This document shows, piece after piece, positions 8,750-16,252 of a stretch of DNA of 53,775 bases; positions within the stretch are counted from its first letter, which is position 1; the number at the start of each line of letters is the position of its first letter. The notes beneath the pieces are model-generated. The model had not been told where the DNA came from. It was given only the letters and a program-made list of their open reading frames with translations, and did not search any database. The stretch is from Paludibacter sp. (GTDB lineage Bacteria > Bacteroidota > Bacteroidia > Bacteroidales > Paludibacteraceae): assembly GCA_020049335.1 (NCBI GenBank), contig JAIFKX010000134.1:1-53775 (forward strand). Direction: 5' to 3'. A program made the position numbers and the translations under genes.

Positions 8750-9092
8750 TGTTATTTTTACTTTTACTTCGTGTTATTTGTGCTTCGCACGTTATTAGCT
8801 TCGCGTTATTTGTGCTTCGCACGTTATTAGCTTTGCGTTATTTGTGCTTCGCACGTTATTAGCTTTGCGTTATTTGTGCTTTGCACGTTATTGGCTTCGC
8901 GTTATTTGTGCTTCGCACGTTATTAGTTTTGCGTTATTTGTGCTTTGCACGTTATTAGCTTTGCGTTATTTGTGCTTTGCACGTTATTAGCTTTGCGTTA
9001 TTTGTGCTTCGCACGTTATTAGTTTCGCGTTATTTGTGCTTCGCACGTTATTAGTTTCGCGTTATTTGTGCTTCGCACGTTATTTTAATTAC
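8750..9092 (-). repeat. AAATAAC / mini-hairpin array, ten 32-bp units
   Basis: Ten direct units with a period of exactly 32 bp run from 8773 to 9092. On the minus strand each reads AATAAC-[GTGC GAA GCAC]-AAATAAC-[GC GAA GC]-. Loops alternate between GAA and AAA. Every bracket is a tiny hairpin with a 3-nt loop; the spacers are constant. It lies directly upstream of alaS in the sense orientation. No gene is present. Confidence 0.9.
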
Positions 9093-9102
9093 GCCCACAG
9101 GG

Positions 9103-9256
9103 GAAATAACTATTTAATAACCATTTAATAACCATTTAATAACTATTTAATAACTATTTAATAACAATAAATAACAGCGCAGCTAAATAACGCCCCTCGG
9201 GCAAATAACAATAAATAACAGCGCAGCTAAATAACGCCCATCGGGCAAATAACTAT
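9103..9256 (+). repeat. AAATAAC / mini-hairpin array, opposite orientation
   Basis: On the plus strand AATAACTATTT/AATAACCATTT units are followed by AAATAAC spacers with brackets [AGC GCA GCT], [GCCC CTC GGGC], [AGC GCA GCT] and [GCCC ATC GGGC]. Stems differ from the adjacent array but keep a 3-4 bp stem and 3-nt loop. The orientation is inverted relative to the array at 8750-9092. Confidence 0.85.
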
Positions 9257-9287
9257 TAATTGGGTTAATATTATCAAATTAGGACTG

Positions 9288-9295
9288 CAAAAGTA
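9288..9295 (-). promoter_or_regulatory. Promoter -7 box facing alaS
   Basis: TACTTTTG on the minus strand, an exact TAnnTTTG match. It implies a transcript starting near 9281 and a long leader to alaS. A CAAA (minus-strand TTTG) lies 23 nt further upstream, slightly too far for a textbook -33 box. Confidence 0.5.
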
Positions 9296-9307
9296 CTTCA
9301 AATTTAT

Positions 9308-9315
9308 TACTTTTG
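9308..9315 (+). promoter_or_regulatory. Promoter -7 box facing the M23 peptidase gene
   Basis: TACTTTTG on the plus strand, exact TAnnTTTG. It forms an inverted repeat with the alaS box only 12 bp away, so the two divergent promoters overlap. Confidence 0.5.
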
Positions 9316-9436
9316 CATCAAAACTGACATTAAAAGTTTAGTTTTGCACTATAAATAAAACTAAAAAAACACGTATTTTTTCTATTTTGGAATAAATATA
9401 CGCTATTTTGTATAAAAGCGGAAGCTGTAATCTTTC

Positions 9437-10408
9437 ATGGCAAAAAAAATAAAGTTTCATTTCAATCCCGAAACACTGAATTATGAACCAATCATTCAGT
9501 CACTTGCTATTAAAGTAAGGCGTGTGGTTATTCACTTGTTTTCGGGGATTTCGTTGGGTGCGCTTTTCTTTTTTGTATTTGTATCCACTTTCGATTCGCC
9601 CGAAGAGAAACAGCTTGGGTTGGAAAAGAGTCGTATGCAAGCACAGTATAAAATTTTACAACGCCAGCTGGACGAAGCGCAAGAAGTGATGACCGATTTG
9701 CAACAGCGCGACGATAACCTTTATAGAGTGATTTTTCAGGCTGAACCAATTCCATTCGAAGTGCGTAAGGCTACTATTGCTAACACTGAGTATTATAAAC
9801 AGTTATTGGCAATGACAAATTCTGAAATTGTAGCCACTACAACAAAAAAGATAGACGAAATTCGGAAGCAGATTTATATACAATCTCGCTCGTTCGACGA
9901 TTTGGTAAAGTTAGCCAAAAGCAAAGAAGAGATGCTTGAATGTATTCCATCTATTCAACCTGTAATGAATAAAGATTTGAAGAAAATGGCATCTGGTTAT
10001 GGTTGGCGAATCGATCCTATTTACCGAACTCGCCGCTTTCATGCCGGTATGGATTTCGCTGCTGCCACTGGAACTGACATTTTTGCAACTGGCAATGGAA
10101 CAGTTGTTTCTGCTGGTTGGAAACAGGGTTATGGCAATTGTCTCGAAATAAACCACGGTTTTGGCTATCTTACTTTATACGGACACATGAGCAAAATTAT
10201 TGCTCGTGTTGGTCAAAAAGTGAAACGAGGAGAAGTGATAGGAGAGGTCGGAAATACAGGCAAATCAACGGGACCTCATTTACATTACGAAGTGCATTTG
10301 CGAGGCCAAGTAATGAATCCGCATCATTATTATTTTATGGATTTGTCGCCAGCCGATTATGATAGAATGATACAAATGAGTGATAATTCTGGACAAATGA
10401 TGGACTAA
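9437..10408 (+). CDS. Membrane-anchored M23-family (LytM-type) peptidase
   Basis: 323 residues. A short cytosolic N-terminus, one transmembrane helix (about residues 33-52, VIHLFSGISLGALFFFVFV), a periplasmic coiled coil (about 65-110) and a C-terminal zinc peptidase domain. Zinc and catalytic residues are present: H202 and D206 in FHAGMDFAA, and H281-x-H283 in GPHLHYEVH, so it should be active rather than a degenerate EnvC-like activator. It would cleave peptide crosslinks in peptidoglycan. murI follows on the same strand, a second cell-wall gene; alaS lies upstream in divergent orientation. Confidence 0.9.
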   Translation: MAKKIKFHFNPETLNYEPIIQSLAIKVRRVVIHLFSGISLGALFFFVFVSTFDSPEEKQLGLEKSRMQAQYKILQRQLDEAQEVMTDLQQRDDNLYRVIFQAEPIPFEVRKATIANTEYYKQLLAMTNSEIVATTTKKIDEIRKQIYIQSRSFDDLVKLAKSKEEMLECIPSIQPVMNKDLKKMASGYGWRIDPIYRTRRFHAGMDFAAATGTDIFATGNGTVVSAGWKQGYGNCLEINHGFGYLTLYGHMSKIIARVGQKVKRGEVIGEVGNTGKSTGPHLHYEVHLRGQVMNPHHYYFMDLSPADYDRMIQMSDNSGQMMD

Positions 10409-10416
10409 GCAAAAAC

Positions 10417-10568
10417 TGCCCCCAACCCCTAAAGGGGAGCAAAGAGTAATAGTATTGTTTTTTAATTAATTTACAATCAAATGAATAATAAGGATGAAAA
10501 AACACTTGAAGATACTAACTTCAATTCCCCACAATTTATCCCGATGCAGACGGGAGGGGTAAGGGGCA
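10417..10568 (+). repeat. Terminal-inverted-repeat element overlapping the murI start
   Basis: The left end CTGCCCCCAACCCCTAAAGG matches the left end of the 118-bp elements at 26071 and 34226. The middle (ATTTACAAT, GGAT, ACTAACTTCAATTCCCC) can be aligned by eye to copy 34226 (TTTACATT, GGAT, AGTAACTTCACATCCCC), and the right end AGGGGTAAGGGGCAG to AGGGGCTTGGGGCAG. It is 152 bp, longer because of extra sequence including a CCCG-ATGCAGA-CGGG hairpin at 10540-10554. The murI start codon lies inside it. Confidence 0.6.
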
Positions 10569-11383
10569 GCTCTATCGGCATCTTCGATTCAGGTTACGGT
10601 GGTCTTACTATTCTCAACGAAATAAAAAAACAATTGCCCGATTACGATTATATTTATTTGGGCGACAATGCTCGTACGCCTTATGGTACACGTTCGTTCG
10701 AAGTGGTGTATAAATATACGCTCGAATGTGTTACTAAATTATTCGAAATGGGCTGTCAGTTGGTTATTTTGGCTTGTAATACCGCTTCGGCAAAAGCGTT
10801 GCGCACCATTCAGCAGAATGACCTACCTCTTATCGACCCTAATCGACGTGTGCTTGGCGTTATTCGGCCTACCGTAGAAGTTATTGGCTCAATCACCAAA
10901 TCGGGACATGTGGGTTTATTGGCCACAGTTGGTACAGTACAGTCCGAATCGTACCCATTGGAAGTGAAAAAGCTATTTCCAGATATAATTGTTACCTCCG
11001 AAGCTTGCCCTATGTGGGTTCCGCTTATCGAAAATAACGAACATACAAACCAAGGTGCTGATTATTTTGTGGAAAAGAATATCAAAAATATCTTATCGGC
11101 CGACCCTAATATTGATACGCTCATTTTAGGTTGTACGCATTATCCTTTGCTGTTGGAAAAGATAAAACAATATTTACCTCAACATATTCAGGTTGTTTCG
11201 CAGGGCGAGTTGGTTGCAAAAAGTTTAGATGATTACCTGAAACGCCATACAGAAATAGCAAATCAATGTTCAAAAAATGGAAATATTCAGTATTACACTA
11301 CCGAATCAGTAGCTAAATTTAGTAATTCAGCTTCTATTTTTAGAAATGGGAAAATAAAAGCTATGCATTTAGAATTAGAATGA
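10481..11383 (+). CDS. murI: Glutamate racemase
   Basis: 300 residues. MurI interconverts L- and D-glutamate for peptidoglycan. The cofactor-independent active site is present: IGIFDSGYGGLTIL, YLGDNARTPYGTRS, first cysteine in VILACNTASAKAL, second in LILGCTHYPLL. The conserved fold begins at residue 32 (IGIFDSG). Residues 1-30 (MNNKDEKTLEDTNFN...TGGVRG) look unlike any racemase N-terminus and coincide with the inserted repeat element, which also provides the only ATG start. Some racemases carry natural N-terminal extensions, so the extension alone is not unusual; its repeat origin is. It lies 72 nt after the M23 peptidase gene. Confidence 0.95.
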   Translation: MNNKDEKTLEDTNFNSPQFIPMQTGGVRGSSIGIFDSGYGGLTILNEIKKQLPDYDYIYLGDNARTPYGTRSFEVVYKYTLECVTKLFEMGCQLVILACNTASAKALRTIQQNDLPLIDPNRRVLGVIRPTVEVIGSITKSGHVGLLATVGTVQSESYPLEVKKLFPDIIVTSEACPMWVPLIENNEHTNQGADYFVEKNIKNILSADPNIDTLILGCTHYPLLLEKIKQYLPQHIQVVSQGELVAKSLDDYLKRHTEIANQCSKNGNIQYYTTESVAKFSNSASIFRNGKIKAMHLELE

Positions 11384-11466
11384 TGTTTTTAATGTGCTTA
11401 TTATTAGATTGATATGATTTTTTGTAAAATTATTTTGAAAATAAATTTATTTTTTTTACTAAAACT

Positions 11467-11498
11467 ATTGTCCAATTAAAAAATTATTCGCAATTTTG
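11467..11498 (+). promoter_or_regulatory. Promoter for the intergenic small RNA candidate
   Basis: ATTG (11467-11470) and CAATTTTG (11491-11498) are separated by 20 nt, the spacing of Bacteroidota -33 and -7 boxes. The -7 box differs from TAnnTTTG at one position. The expected start is near 11505. Confidence 0.45.
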
Positions 11499-11504
11499 CA
11501 GAGT

Positions 11505-11588
11505 AAACAAACAGATAAATTTTTCATAGTTAAGGTTTAGGTTAAAATGTGGCAAAGGAGCGCTGTGAAGCGGTCCTTTGTTTTTTTT
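11505..11588 (+). ncRNA. Small RNA candidate (about 84 nt)
   Basis: A promoter-like sequence and a strong intrinsic terminator enclose about 84 nt with no reading frame of note (11505-11588), in the gap between murI and a convergent regulator gene. The body is A/U-rich and unstructured before the terminal hairpin, like many trans-acting small RNAs. It could instead be a leftover leader of a lost gene. No known family is recognised. Confidence 0.4.
11553..11588 (+). terminator. Intrinsic terminator of the small RNA candidate
   Basis: CAAAGGA (11553-11559) pairs with TCCTTTG (11574-11580), with an inner CGCT/AGCG stem and GTGA loop, followed by eight T. Confidence 0.85.
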
Positions 11589-11733
11589 ATGTCGACCATA
11601 CCTTGTAATCGACCAAATAAACCTATTTCTGTCCCAACGCTCGATTATGAAAACTGAATATAGTTTTCATAATCCCCTTAAGAACTATACAAACAGCAAA
11701 CAGCAAACAGCAAACTATAAACTATAAACTATA
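11589..11733. repeat. Intergenic region: 13-bp inverted repeat and heptamer array
   Basis: GATTATGAAAACT and AGTTTTCATAATC form a 13-bp perfect inverted repeat with a 6-nt loop near 11643-11674. From 11692 to 11733 there are three copies of AACAGCA and then three of AACTATA, a clean 7-nt period, ending at the base next to the stop codon of the convergent regulator gene. No gene is present. Confidence 0.85.
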
Positions 11734-12336
11734 TTACCTCTGTTTGATATCATTTAATTCTACCAACTTATTTACAATGGCATAAATAGTAAGCCCTGCC
11801 GTACTGTGAATTTCGAGTTTTCGGGCTATATTGCGACGATGTGTGATAACTGTATGAGTGGATAGGAAAAGATTAGTAGCTATCTCTTTGTTTGTATAGC
11901 CTTTCACAACACCAACAATAATTTCCTTTTCGCGAGGTGTAAGTGACTGAAATTCTTCACTTTCAGAATCTAAAATATCGAAAATTCCATCTAATTTAGC
12001 TTTTACACTATCTGTATCATCGTATAAGTGTATCTTTTCGTCGTATGCTTCAAGTACTTTATCGTCGACAGCACCTGTTATTAGCGCAAAAAAATGGGTA
12101 GAGCTATTTTTGTTTTCGTTTTTTAAATTCTCAGTATCTACCAATCCCCAATAAGTTGGGTTAATAATCACTAAATCAGGTTTTTGGGTTCGAATATTGC
12201 TTGCCAAAAACTCATACGAATTTAGTTCAAAAGTATGCACGTGATAGCCTTGTAGTCGTTTTAGCAATACCGAAAGTCCGCTACGAATAATAGCCGAAGG
12301 GTCGACAATTGCAATTTTGAAAATTACATCTGTCAT
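11734..12336 (-). CDS. LuxR/NarL-type regulator with a degenerate receiver domain
   Basis: 200 residues: N-terminal receiver-like domain and C-terminal LuxR helix-turn-helix (LTPREKEIIVGVVKGYTNKEIATNLFLSTHTVITHRRNIARKLEI). The receiver looks unable to accept phosphate in the usual way. The strand-1 acid pair is VDPSAIIRSG instead of DD, the expected phospho-acceptor Asp is Asn in PDLVIINPTYWG, and no clear strand-5 Lys is seen. It overlaps the preceding hemerythrin gene by 4 nt (ATGA), so the two are translationally coupled. Regulation by protein contact, ligand or abundance is therefore more likely than by a histidine kinase; this is inference. Confidence 0.85.
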   Translation of the reverse strand: MTDVIFKIAIVDPSAIIRSGLSVLLKRLQGYHVHTFELNSYEFLASNIRTQKPDLVIINPTYWGLVDTENLKNENKNSSTHFFALITGAVDDKVLEAYDEKIHLYDDTDSVKAKLDGIFDILDSESEEFQSLTPREKEIIVGVVKGYTNKEIATNLFLSTHTVITHRRNIARKLEIHSTAGLTIYAIVNKLVELNDIKQR

Positions 12337-13040
12337 GCTTTTGCGGTATTTAAAAGTTTGTTTTCGATTAACTCAACAACAGGTACAAAAAACAAATCTT
12401 CAACCATATTGTGCGCTGCAAGGTCTTTTTCGCACCAAAGAAGCTCGAGGAGTACATCGTTGAGTTTGTAGTTTACCTCCTCGGTAGGATGATATTTTAT
12501 CAGAATATTTTTCAGTTCGGCTATCTTCGAATCTACATCAGTGTGGTGGTCTTCGAAATCGGTAATTCGATAGTTCGAAGTATTTACGCCTTCAAGCAAA
12601 TTCATAACATAAGGAAATACTATTTTATCCTCGTATTCAATGTGTTTGGCAACTTCGTCCACATATTCGTCGAAAAACTTGAGCAGCACAACTTTATACG
12701 AATGTAACTGTTCGTTTTCCAAAACAGCATCGTTCAGTTTTTCGCGAATGATAGGTAATTTATAATTCAGAAAATAGGCATGTGCATTTTTAAGATAGCC
12801 AATTACCGTTTCTAATGATATATTTTCGACCAAATCGCTTGGTTGCACATTTTCTTCGGCTAAAAAATTCATTACGGCCAAAAATGTGGTACAATCAATA
12901 TTATTAACTTTACATGTTTCTTCTACCGTTTTCTCGCCCAGTCCGAGCGAAATTCCAAACCTACTTACTGATGATAGAAGCGAGGCATCATCGTTTATCA
13001 GGTTGAACATGCGAGTGCGAGGGCTAAATTTATGTTGCAT
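12333..13040 (-). CDS. Hemerythrin-domain protein, RIC/ScdA/YtfE-like
   Basis: 235 residues. The N-terminal ~65 residues resemble the helical ScdA/RIC N-domain (SVSRFGISLGLGEKTVEETCKVNNID). The C-terminal four-helix bundle carries the di-iron ligand set expected of hemerythrin HHE domains: His in NAHAYFL, HIEYED, DHHTDVD and HNMVED. The RIC family repairs iron-sulfur clusters or handles nitric oxide and oxygen stress. The cysteine that normally begins the RIC motif region is replaced by a different context here, so exact function is uncertain. First gene of a two-gene unit with the LuxR-type regulator. Confidence 0.8.
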   Translation of the reverse strand: MQHKFSPRTRMFNLINDDASLLSSVSRFGISLGLGEKTVEETCKVNNIDCTTFLAVMNFLAEENVQPSDLVENISLETVIGYLKNAHAYFLNYKLPIIREKLNDAVLENEQLHSYKVVLLKFFDEYVDEVAKHIEYEDKIVFPYVMNLLEGVNTSNYRITDFEDHHTDVDSKIAELKNILIKYHPTEEVNYKLNDVLLELLWCEKDLAAHNMVEDLFFVPVVELIENKLLNTAKA

Positions 13041-13055
13041 AGTTGTTTCACTAAA

Positions 13056-13088
13056 AAAATGTAATACTTTTTTATTATTTAGAACAAA
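13056..13088 (-). promoter_or_regulatory. Promoter for the hemerythrin-regulator unit
   Basis: On the minus strand TTTG (13088-13085), 21 nt, then TACATTTT (13063-13056), one mismatch from TAnnTTTG. This implies a very short leader to ATG 13040. Confidence 0.45.
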
Positions 13089-13173
13089 GGTCGCTAATTA
13101 ATGTTTTAAATGCAATACCTTACTATAGGTATTTTTTTTATTCTATATTATTGCTATATAAATATCATTTTAT

Positions 13174-15489
13174 GTGTTGCCAATGTTGAATTTAGTAATT
13201 TTATATTTTTTGTTTGCGCTAAGTATTTTTATTTTGCCGAAAGCCATAAAATCCCAAAAAGGGATTCTAATTGCTTTTTTGCAGATGGCTGCTTTTGTGT
13301 GGTTTGTTTTTAAAGTTCCGTTAGTTTCGGCTAATAATTCAGAATTGTTGTTTTTGAAATGGATTCCCGAATTGGGTTTAAATTTCGAATTCTTGCTCGA
13401 TGGTTTAAGCTTGGCTTTTGCATTATTAGTTACTGGCGTTGGTGTATTGGTTTTTTTGTATGCTCATTCGTACATGAAAAGCTACGATAATACGGCAAAA
13501 TTCTTTTTCTTTCTACTGCTTTTCAGTGGTGCTATGCTTGGTTTAGTGCTGTCGGCCAACTTAATACAGTTATTTATTTTTTGGGAATTAACTACCGTTC
13601 TCTCCTTTTTCTTAATAAGTTTTTTTAATGAAAAGGAGCTTGCGCGCAAAGCAGCATTTCAATCGTTGGTAATTACATTTTTGGGTGGCCTTTCGCTATT
13701 AGCCGGAATAATTGTAATTGGCAGTGCTGTTGACAGTTATTCAATTAACGATTGGGTTGCCGGGGCAGATAAAATTAAAAGTAGCAGTTCTTATGTTCCG
13801 GGTTTAATCCTTATTTTGATTGGTGTATTTACCAAATCAGCTCAATTTCCATTTCATTTTTGGCTACCAGGAGCCATGCAAGCCCCAGCGCCCGTGAGTG
13901 CATACCTACACTCTGCAACTATGGTTAAAGCAGGTGTTTTTTTACTAGCAAGGTTAAGTCCTGCGCTTGGTGGAACCGACGAATGGACTTTTATCGTTCC
14001 GCTATTTGGTGTTATTACCATGCTTGTAGGTTCGTATTTTGCCATTACTCAAACCGATTTAAAAGCAATATTAGCTTATACTACCATAAATGCACTTGGT
14101 GTGTTGGTGTTGTTACTAGGCATCGACACCAATCTTTCCATTAAAGCTGCTGTATTATTCCTATTTATACATGCATTTTATAAGGCTTCGTTGTTTATGA
14201 TAGCTGGCTTTATCGAAAAGAAAACCGGAACGCGCGAGATAAATGAATTAGGCGGTTTAATAAAATCGTTTCCTATCACTTCTGCTATAGCATTGTTGGC
14301 TTTACTCTCTATGGCAGGCTTACCGCCAATGCTCGGATTTTTGGGTAAGGAGTTAATTTACGAAGCTAAAGTACAGTCGCCGGGTTTTGGCTCGATGATT
14401 TTTATTTTTGGTTTTATTTCCAATGTCTTGATGTTTGCAGTTTCGATGAAGGTGCTTTTTAAGGTGTTTTTGGGAAAAGCCAAAAAAACGTATACCGTTT
14501 CGAGATTTAAAAATACATTTTTTGTAATTGGGCCCGCTATTTTAGTTTTAATAAGCTTGGTAATTGGTATTGCGCCAAATCTATTCGGAAAATGGATAAT
14601 TGAGCCCGCAACAAATGTGATTTATGCCTCGCCTGTAAATGTGGAGCTAGCACTTTGGCATGGGTTTAATCAAGTGCTTTTATTAAGCATTGCTACGGTG
14701 GTATTAGGCTCAATGCTTTCGTACATTCTCATTAAATACAATAGGGTTGAAGTGCTGTGGCAAAAATTTAACACGACTGTTTTTCCTGTAAATCTCCCCG
14801 AATTATTTACCAAAACTATTGAAAGTTTTGTTGCCTTTTCGGTTAGCAAAACCAAAATACTTCAGCATGGCTACCATCGCTATTACATTTTATCTATTAT
14901 CGTTTTTACGGCTGTTTTGTTGTGGGTGCAGCTTTTCGTAACCAAAGGCTGGCAATTTGAAATTCCGTTTACATTTAAACCATTTTATATCTCTGGTTTA
15001 GTTTTTATTATTATGCTGGCTACGCTCTTTTCTGTTATTACGCGCTCACGAATTGCGGCTATACTATCGATGGGCGTTACAGGTTACGGTATGGCTTTAA
15101 TTTTTCTTTATTACAGCGCTGTCGATTTGGCTATAACACAAATTTTATCCGAAACGCTTATTGTTGTTATGTTTATGCTTATTTTACAACGGCTACCAAC
15201 ATTTACCAAGCTTTCGTCAAAAGCCACCAAAATACGCGACTTAATCGTTTCTATTATCTTTGGTACTGCAATGACTTTGGTTACTTTAAAAGCTATTAAC
15301 GTTAATTTAAGTAGTCCTATTTCGGAGTTTTTTATGCAAAATAGTTTTCAGAAAGCTTTTGGTGAAAATGTTGTTAATGTTATCCTTGTCGATTTTAGGG
15401 CGCTCGACACACTTGGCGAGGCTACCGTTTTGGTCATAGCGGCAGTGGGTGTCTCAGTATTATTATTCTCAAAAAAATCAAAATCATGA
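13174..15489 (+). CDS. mrpA: Mrp Na+/H+ antiporter subunit A
   Basis: 771 residues, about 20 membrane helices. The N-terminal two thirds is the NuoL-like proton-channel core: FEFLLDGLSLAFALLVTG, QLFIFWELTTVLSFFLISF (key Glu), FTKSAQFPFHFWLPGAMQAPAPVSAYLHSATMVKAG (key Lys). The C-terminal part is the MrpA-specific region resembling MbhD/E, with YYSAVDLAITQILSETLIVVMFMLIL and the final VNVILVDFRALDTLGEATVLVIAAVG. Mrp complexes exchange cytosolic Na+ for protons and support pH and salt homeostasis. First gene of a seven-gene operon with overlapping ends. A second possible start lies at 13183. Confidence 0.93.
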   Translation: MLPMLNLVILYFLFALSIFILPKAIKSQKGILIAFLQMAAFVWFVFKVPLVSANNSELLFLKWIPELGLNFEFLLDGLSLAFALLVTGVGVLVFLYAHSYMKSYDNTAKFFFFLLLFSGAMLGLVLSANLIQLFIFWELTTVLSFFLISFFNEKELARKAAFQSLVITFLGGLSLLAGIIVIGSAVDSYSINDWVAGADKIKSSSSYVPGLILILIGVFTKSAQFPFHFWLPGAMQAPAPVSAYLHSATMVKAGVFLLARLSPALGGTDEWTFIVPLFGVITMLVGSYFAITQTDLKAILAYTTINALGVLVLLLGIDTNLSIKAAVLFLFIHAFYKASLFMIAGFIEKKTGTREINELGGLIKSFPITSAIALLALLSMAGLPPMLGFLGKELIYEAKVQSPGFGSMIFIFGFISNVLMFAVSMKVLFKVFLGKAKKTYTVSRFKNTFFVIGPAILVLISLVIGIAPNLFGKWIIEPATNVIYASPVNVELALWHGFNQVLLLSIATVVLGSMLSYILIKYNRVEVLWQKFNTTVFPVNLPELFTKTIESFVAFSVSKTKILQHGYHRYYILSIIVFTAVLLWVQLFVTKGWQFEIPFTFKPFYISGLVFIIMLATLFSVITRSRIAAILSMGVTGYGMALIFLYYSAVDLAITQILSETLIVVMFMLILQRLPTFTKLSSKATKIRDLIVSIIFGTAMTLVTLKAINVNLSSPISEFFMQNSFQKAFGENVVNVILVDFRALDTLGEATVLVIAAVGVSVLLFSKKSKS

Positions 15490-15911
15490 ATTCAATAATT
15501 TTACAAATAGCTTCAAAATACGTCCGCTGGCTACTGGTTATTTTTTCTGTTATTATTTTACTTCGTGGACATAATGCTCCTGGTGGTGGCTTTATTGGTG
15601 GCTTATTGGCTGGTCTATCGCTTGCCTACAAGGGTTTTGCATTTACGCCAGAGCTTCTCAAAACTGAGATGAAAGTGAAGCCCGAAAGTTTTATGGGACT
15701 TGGTTTAATGCTTATTTTTATTAGTGTTTGGCCTGGTGTTTTTATTAAATCGGCATTCATGGAAGGCATCTGGTTTACTATTCCGTTTCCTTTTACCGAA
15801 GGCTATAAGTTTGGCACCCCTTTTCTTTTCGATATTGGTGTGTTTTTTACTGTAATTGGTGTTACTGTTTTATTTTTATTTTCATTATCAAACAATAAAT
15901 CATGGAAGTAA
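15486..15911 (+). CDS. mrpB: Mrp Na+/H+ antiporter subunit B
   Basis: 141 residues, four membrane helices. Contains LLRGHNAPGGGFIGGLLAGLSLAYKG, the conserved MnhB motif, and ends in a hydrophobic helix VFFTVIGVTVLFLFSLS. Its start overlaps the mrpA stop by 4 nt (ATGA), implying coupled translation. Part of the membrane complex with subunits A and C-G. Confidence 0.92.
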   Translation: MNSIILQIASKYVRWLLVIFSVIILLRGHNAPGGGFIGGLLAGLSLAYKGFAFTPELLKTEMKVKPESFMGLGLMLIFISVWPGVFIKSAFMEGIWFTIPFPFTEGYKFGTPFLFDIGVFFTVIGVTVLFLFSLSNNKSWK

Positions 15912-16252
15912 TGCTGTCAATATTAGTTGGCGTTTTGTATACCGCAGGAGTTTATATGCTACTTCGTAGGAGTATTCTGAAATTTATTATAGGAATAATT
16001 TTTATGAGTAATGCTACCAATTTATTGGTTTTTATCTCAGCAGGGCTTGTTGCCGGAAAACCAGCTTTTGTAAACGGAGCTACAACCAATGTTTCTCAAT
16101 TAGCCGACCCAATGCCTCAAGCTTTGGTTCTGACAGCCATTGTAATTGGGCTCGGAATGGCTGTGTTTATACTTGCCCTCAAATATAAATATTTTGAAGT
16201 TACCGGAACCGATGATTTGGACCAGTTAAAACAAACCGATTCACAAAAATGA
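15902..16252 (+). CDS. mrpC: Mrp Na+/H+ antiporter subunit C
   Basis: 116 residues, three membrane helices, NuoK-like. Motifs: GVYMLLRRSILKFIIGIIFMSNATNLLVF and DPMPQALVLTAIVIGLGMAVFILALKY, both typical of MnhC. The start overlaps the mrpB stop by 10 nt. Confidence 0.93.
   Translation: MEVMLSILVGVLYTAGVYMLLRRSILKFIIGIIFMSNATNLLVFISAGLVAGKPAFVNGATTNVSQLADPMPQALVLTAIVIGLGMAVFILALKYKYFEVTGTDDLDQLKQTDSQK

Noticed and set aside
8773-9092. Regular 32-bp repeats that could look like a CRISPR array
   Set aside because: Units are contiguous and nearly identical with no unique spacers, and no cas genes are present.
13110-13313. Reading frame overlapping the mrpA start
   Set aside because: It shares sequence with the start of mrpA in another frame, is Cys/Phe-rich without family features, and adds nothing to the operon.
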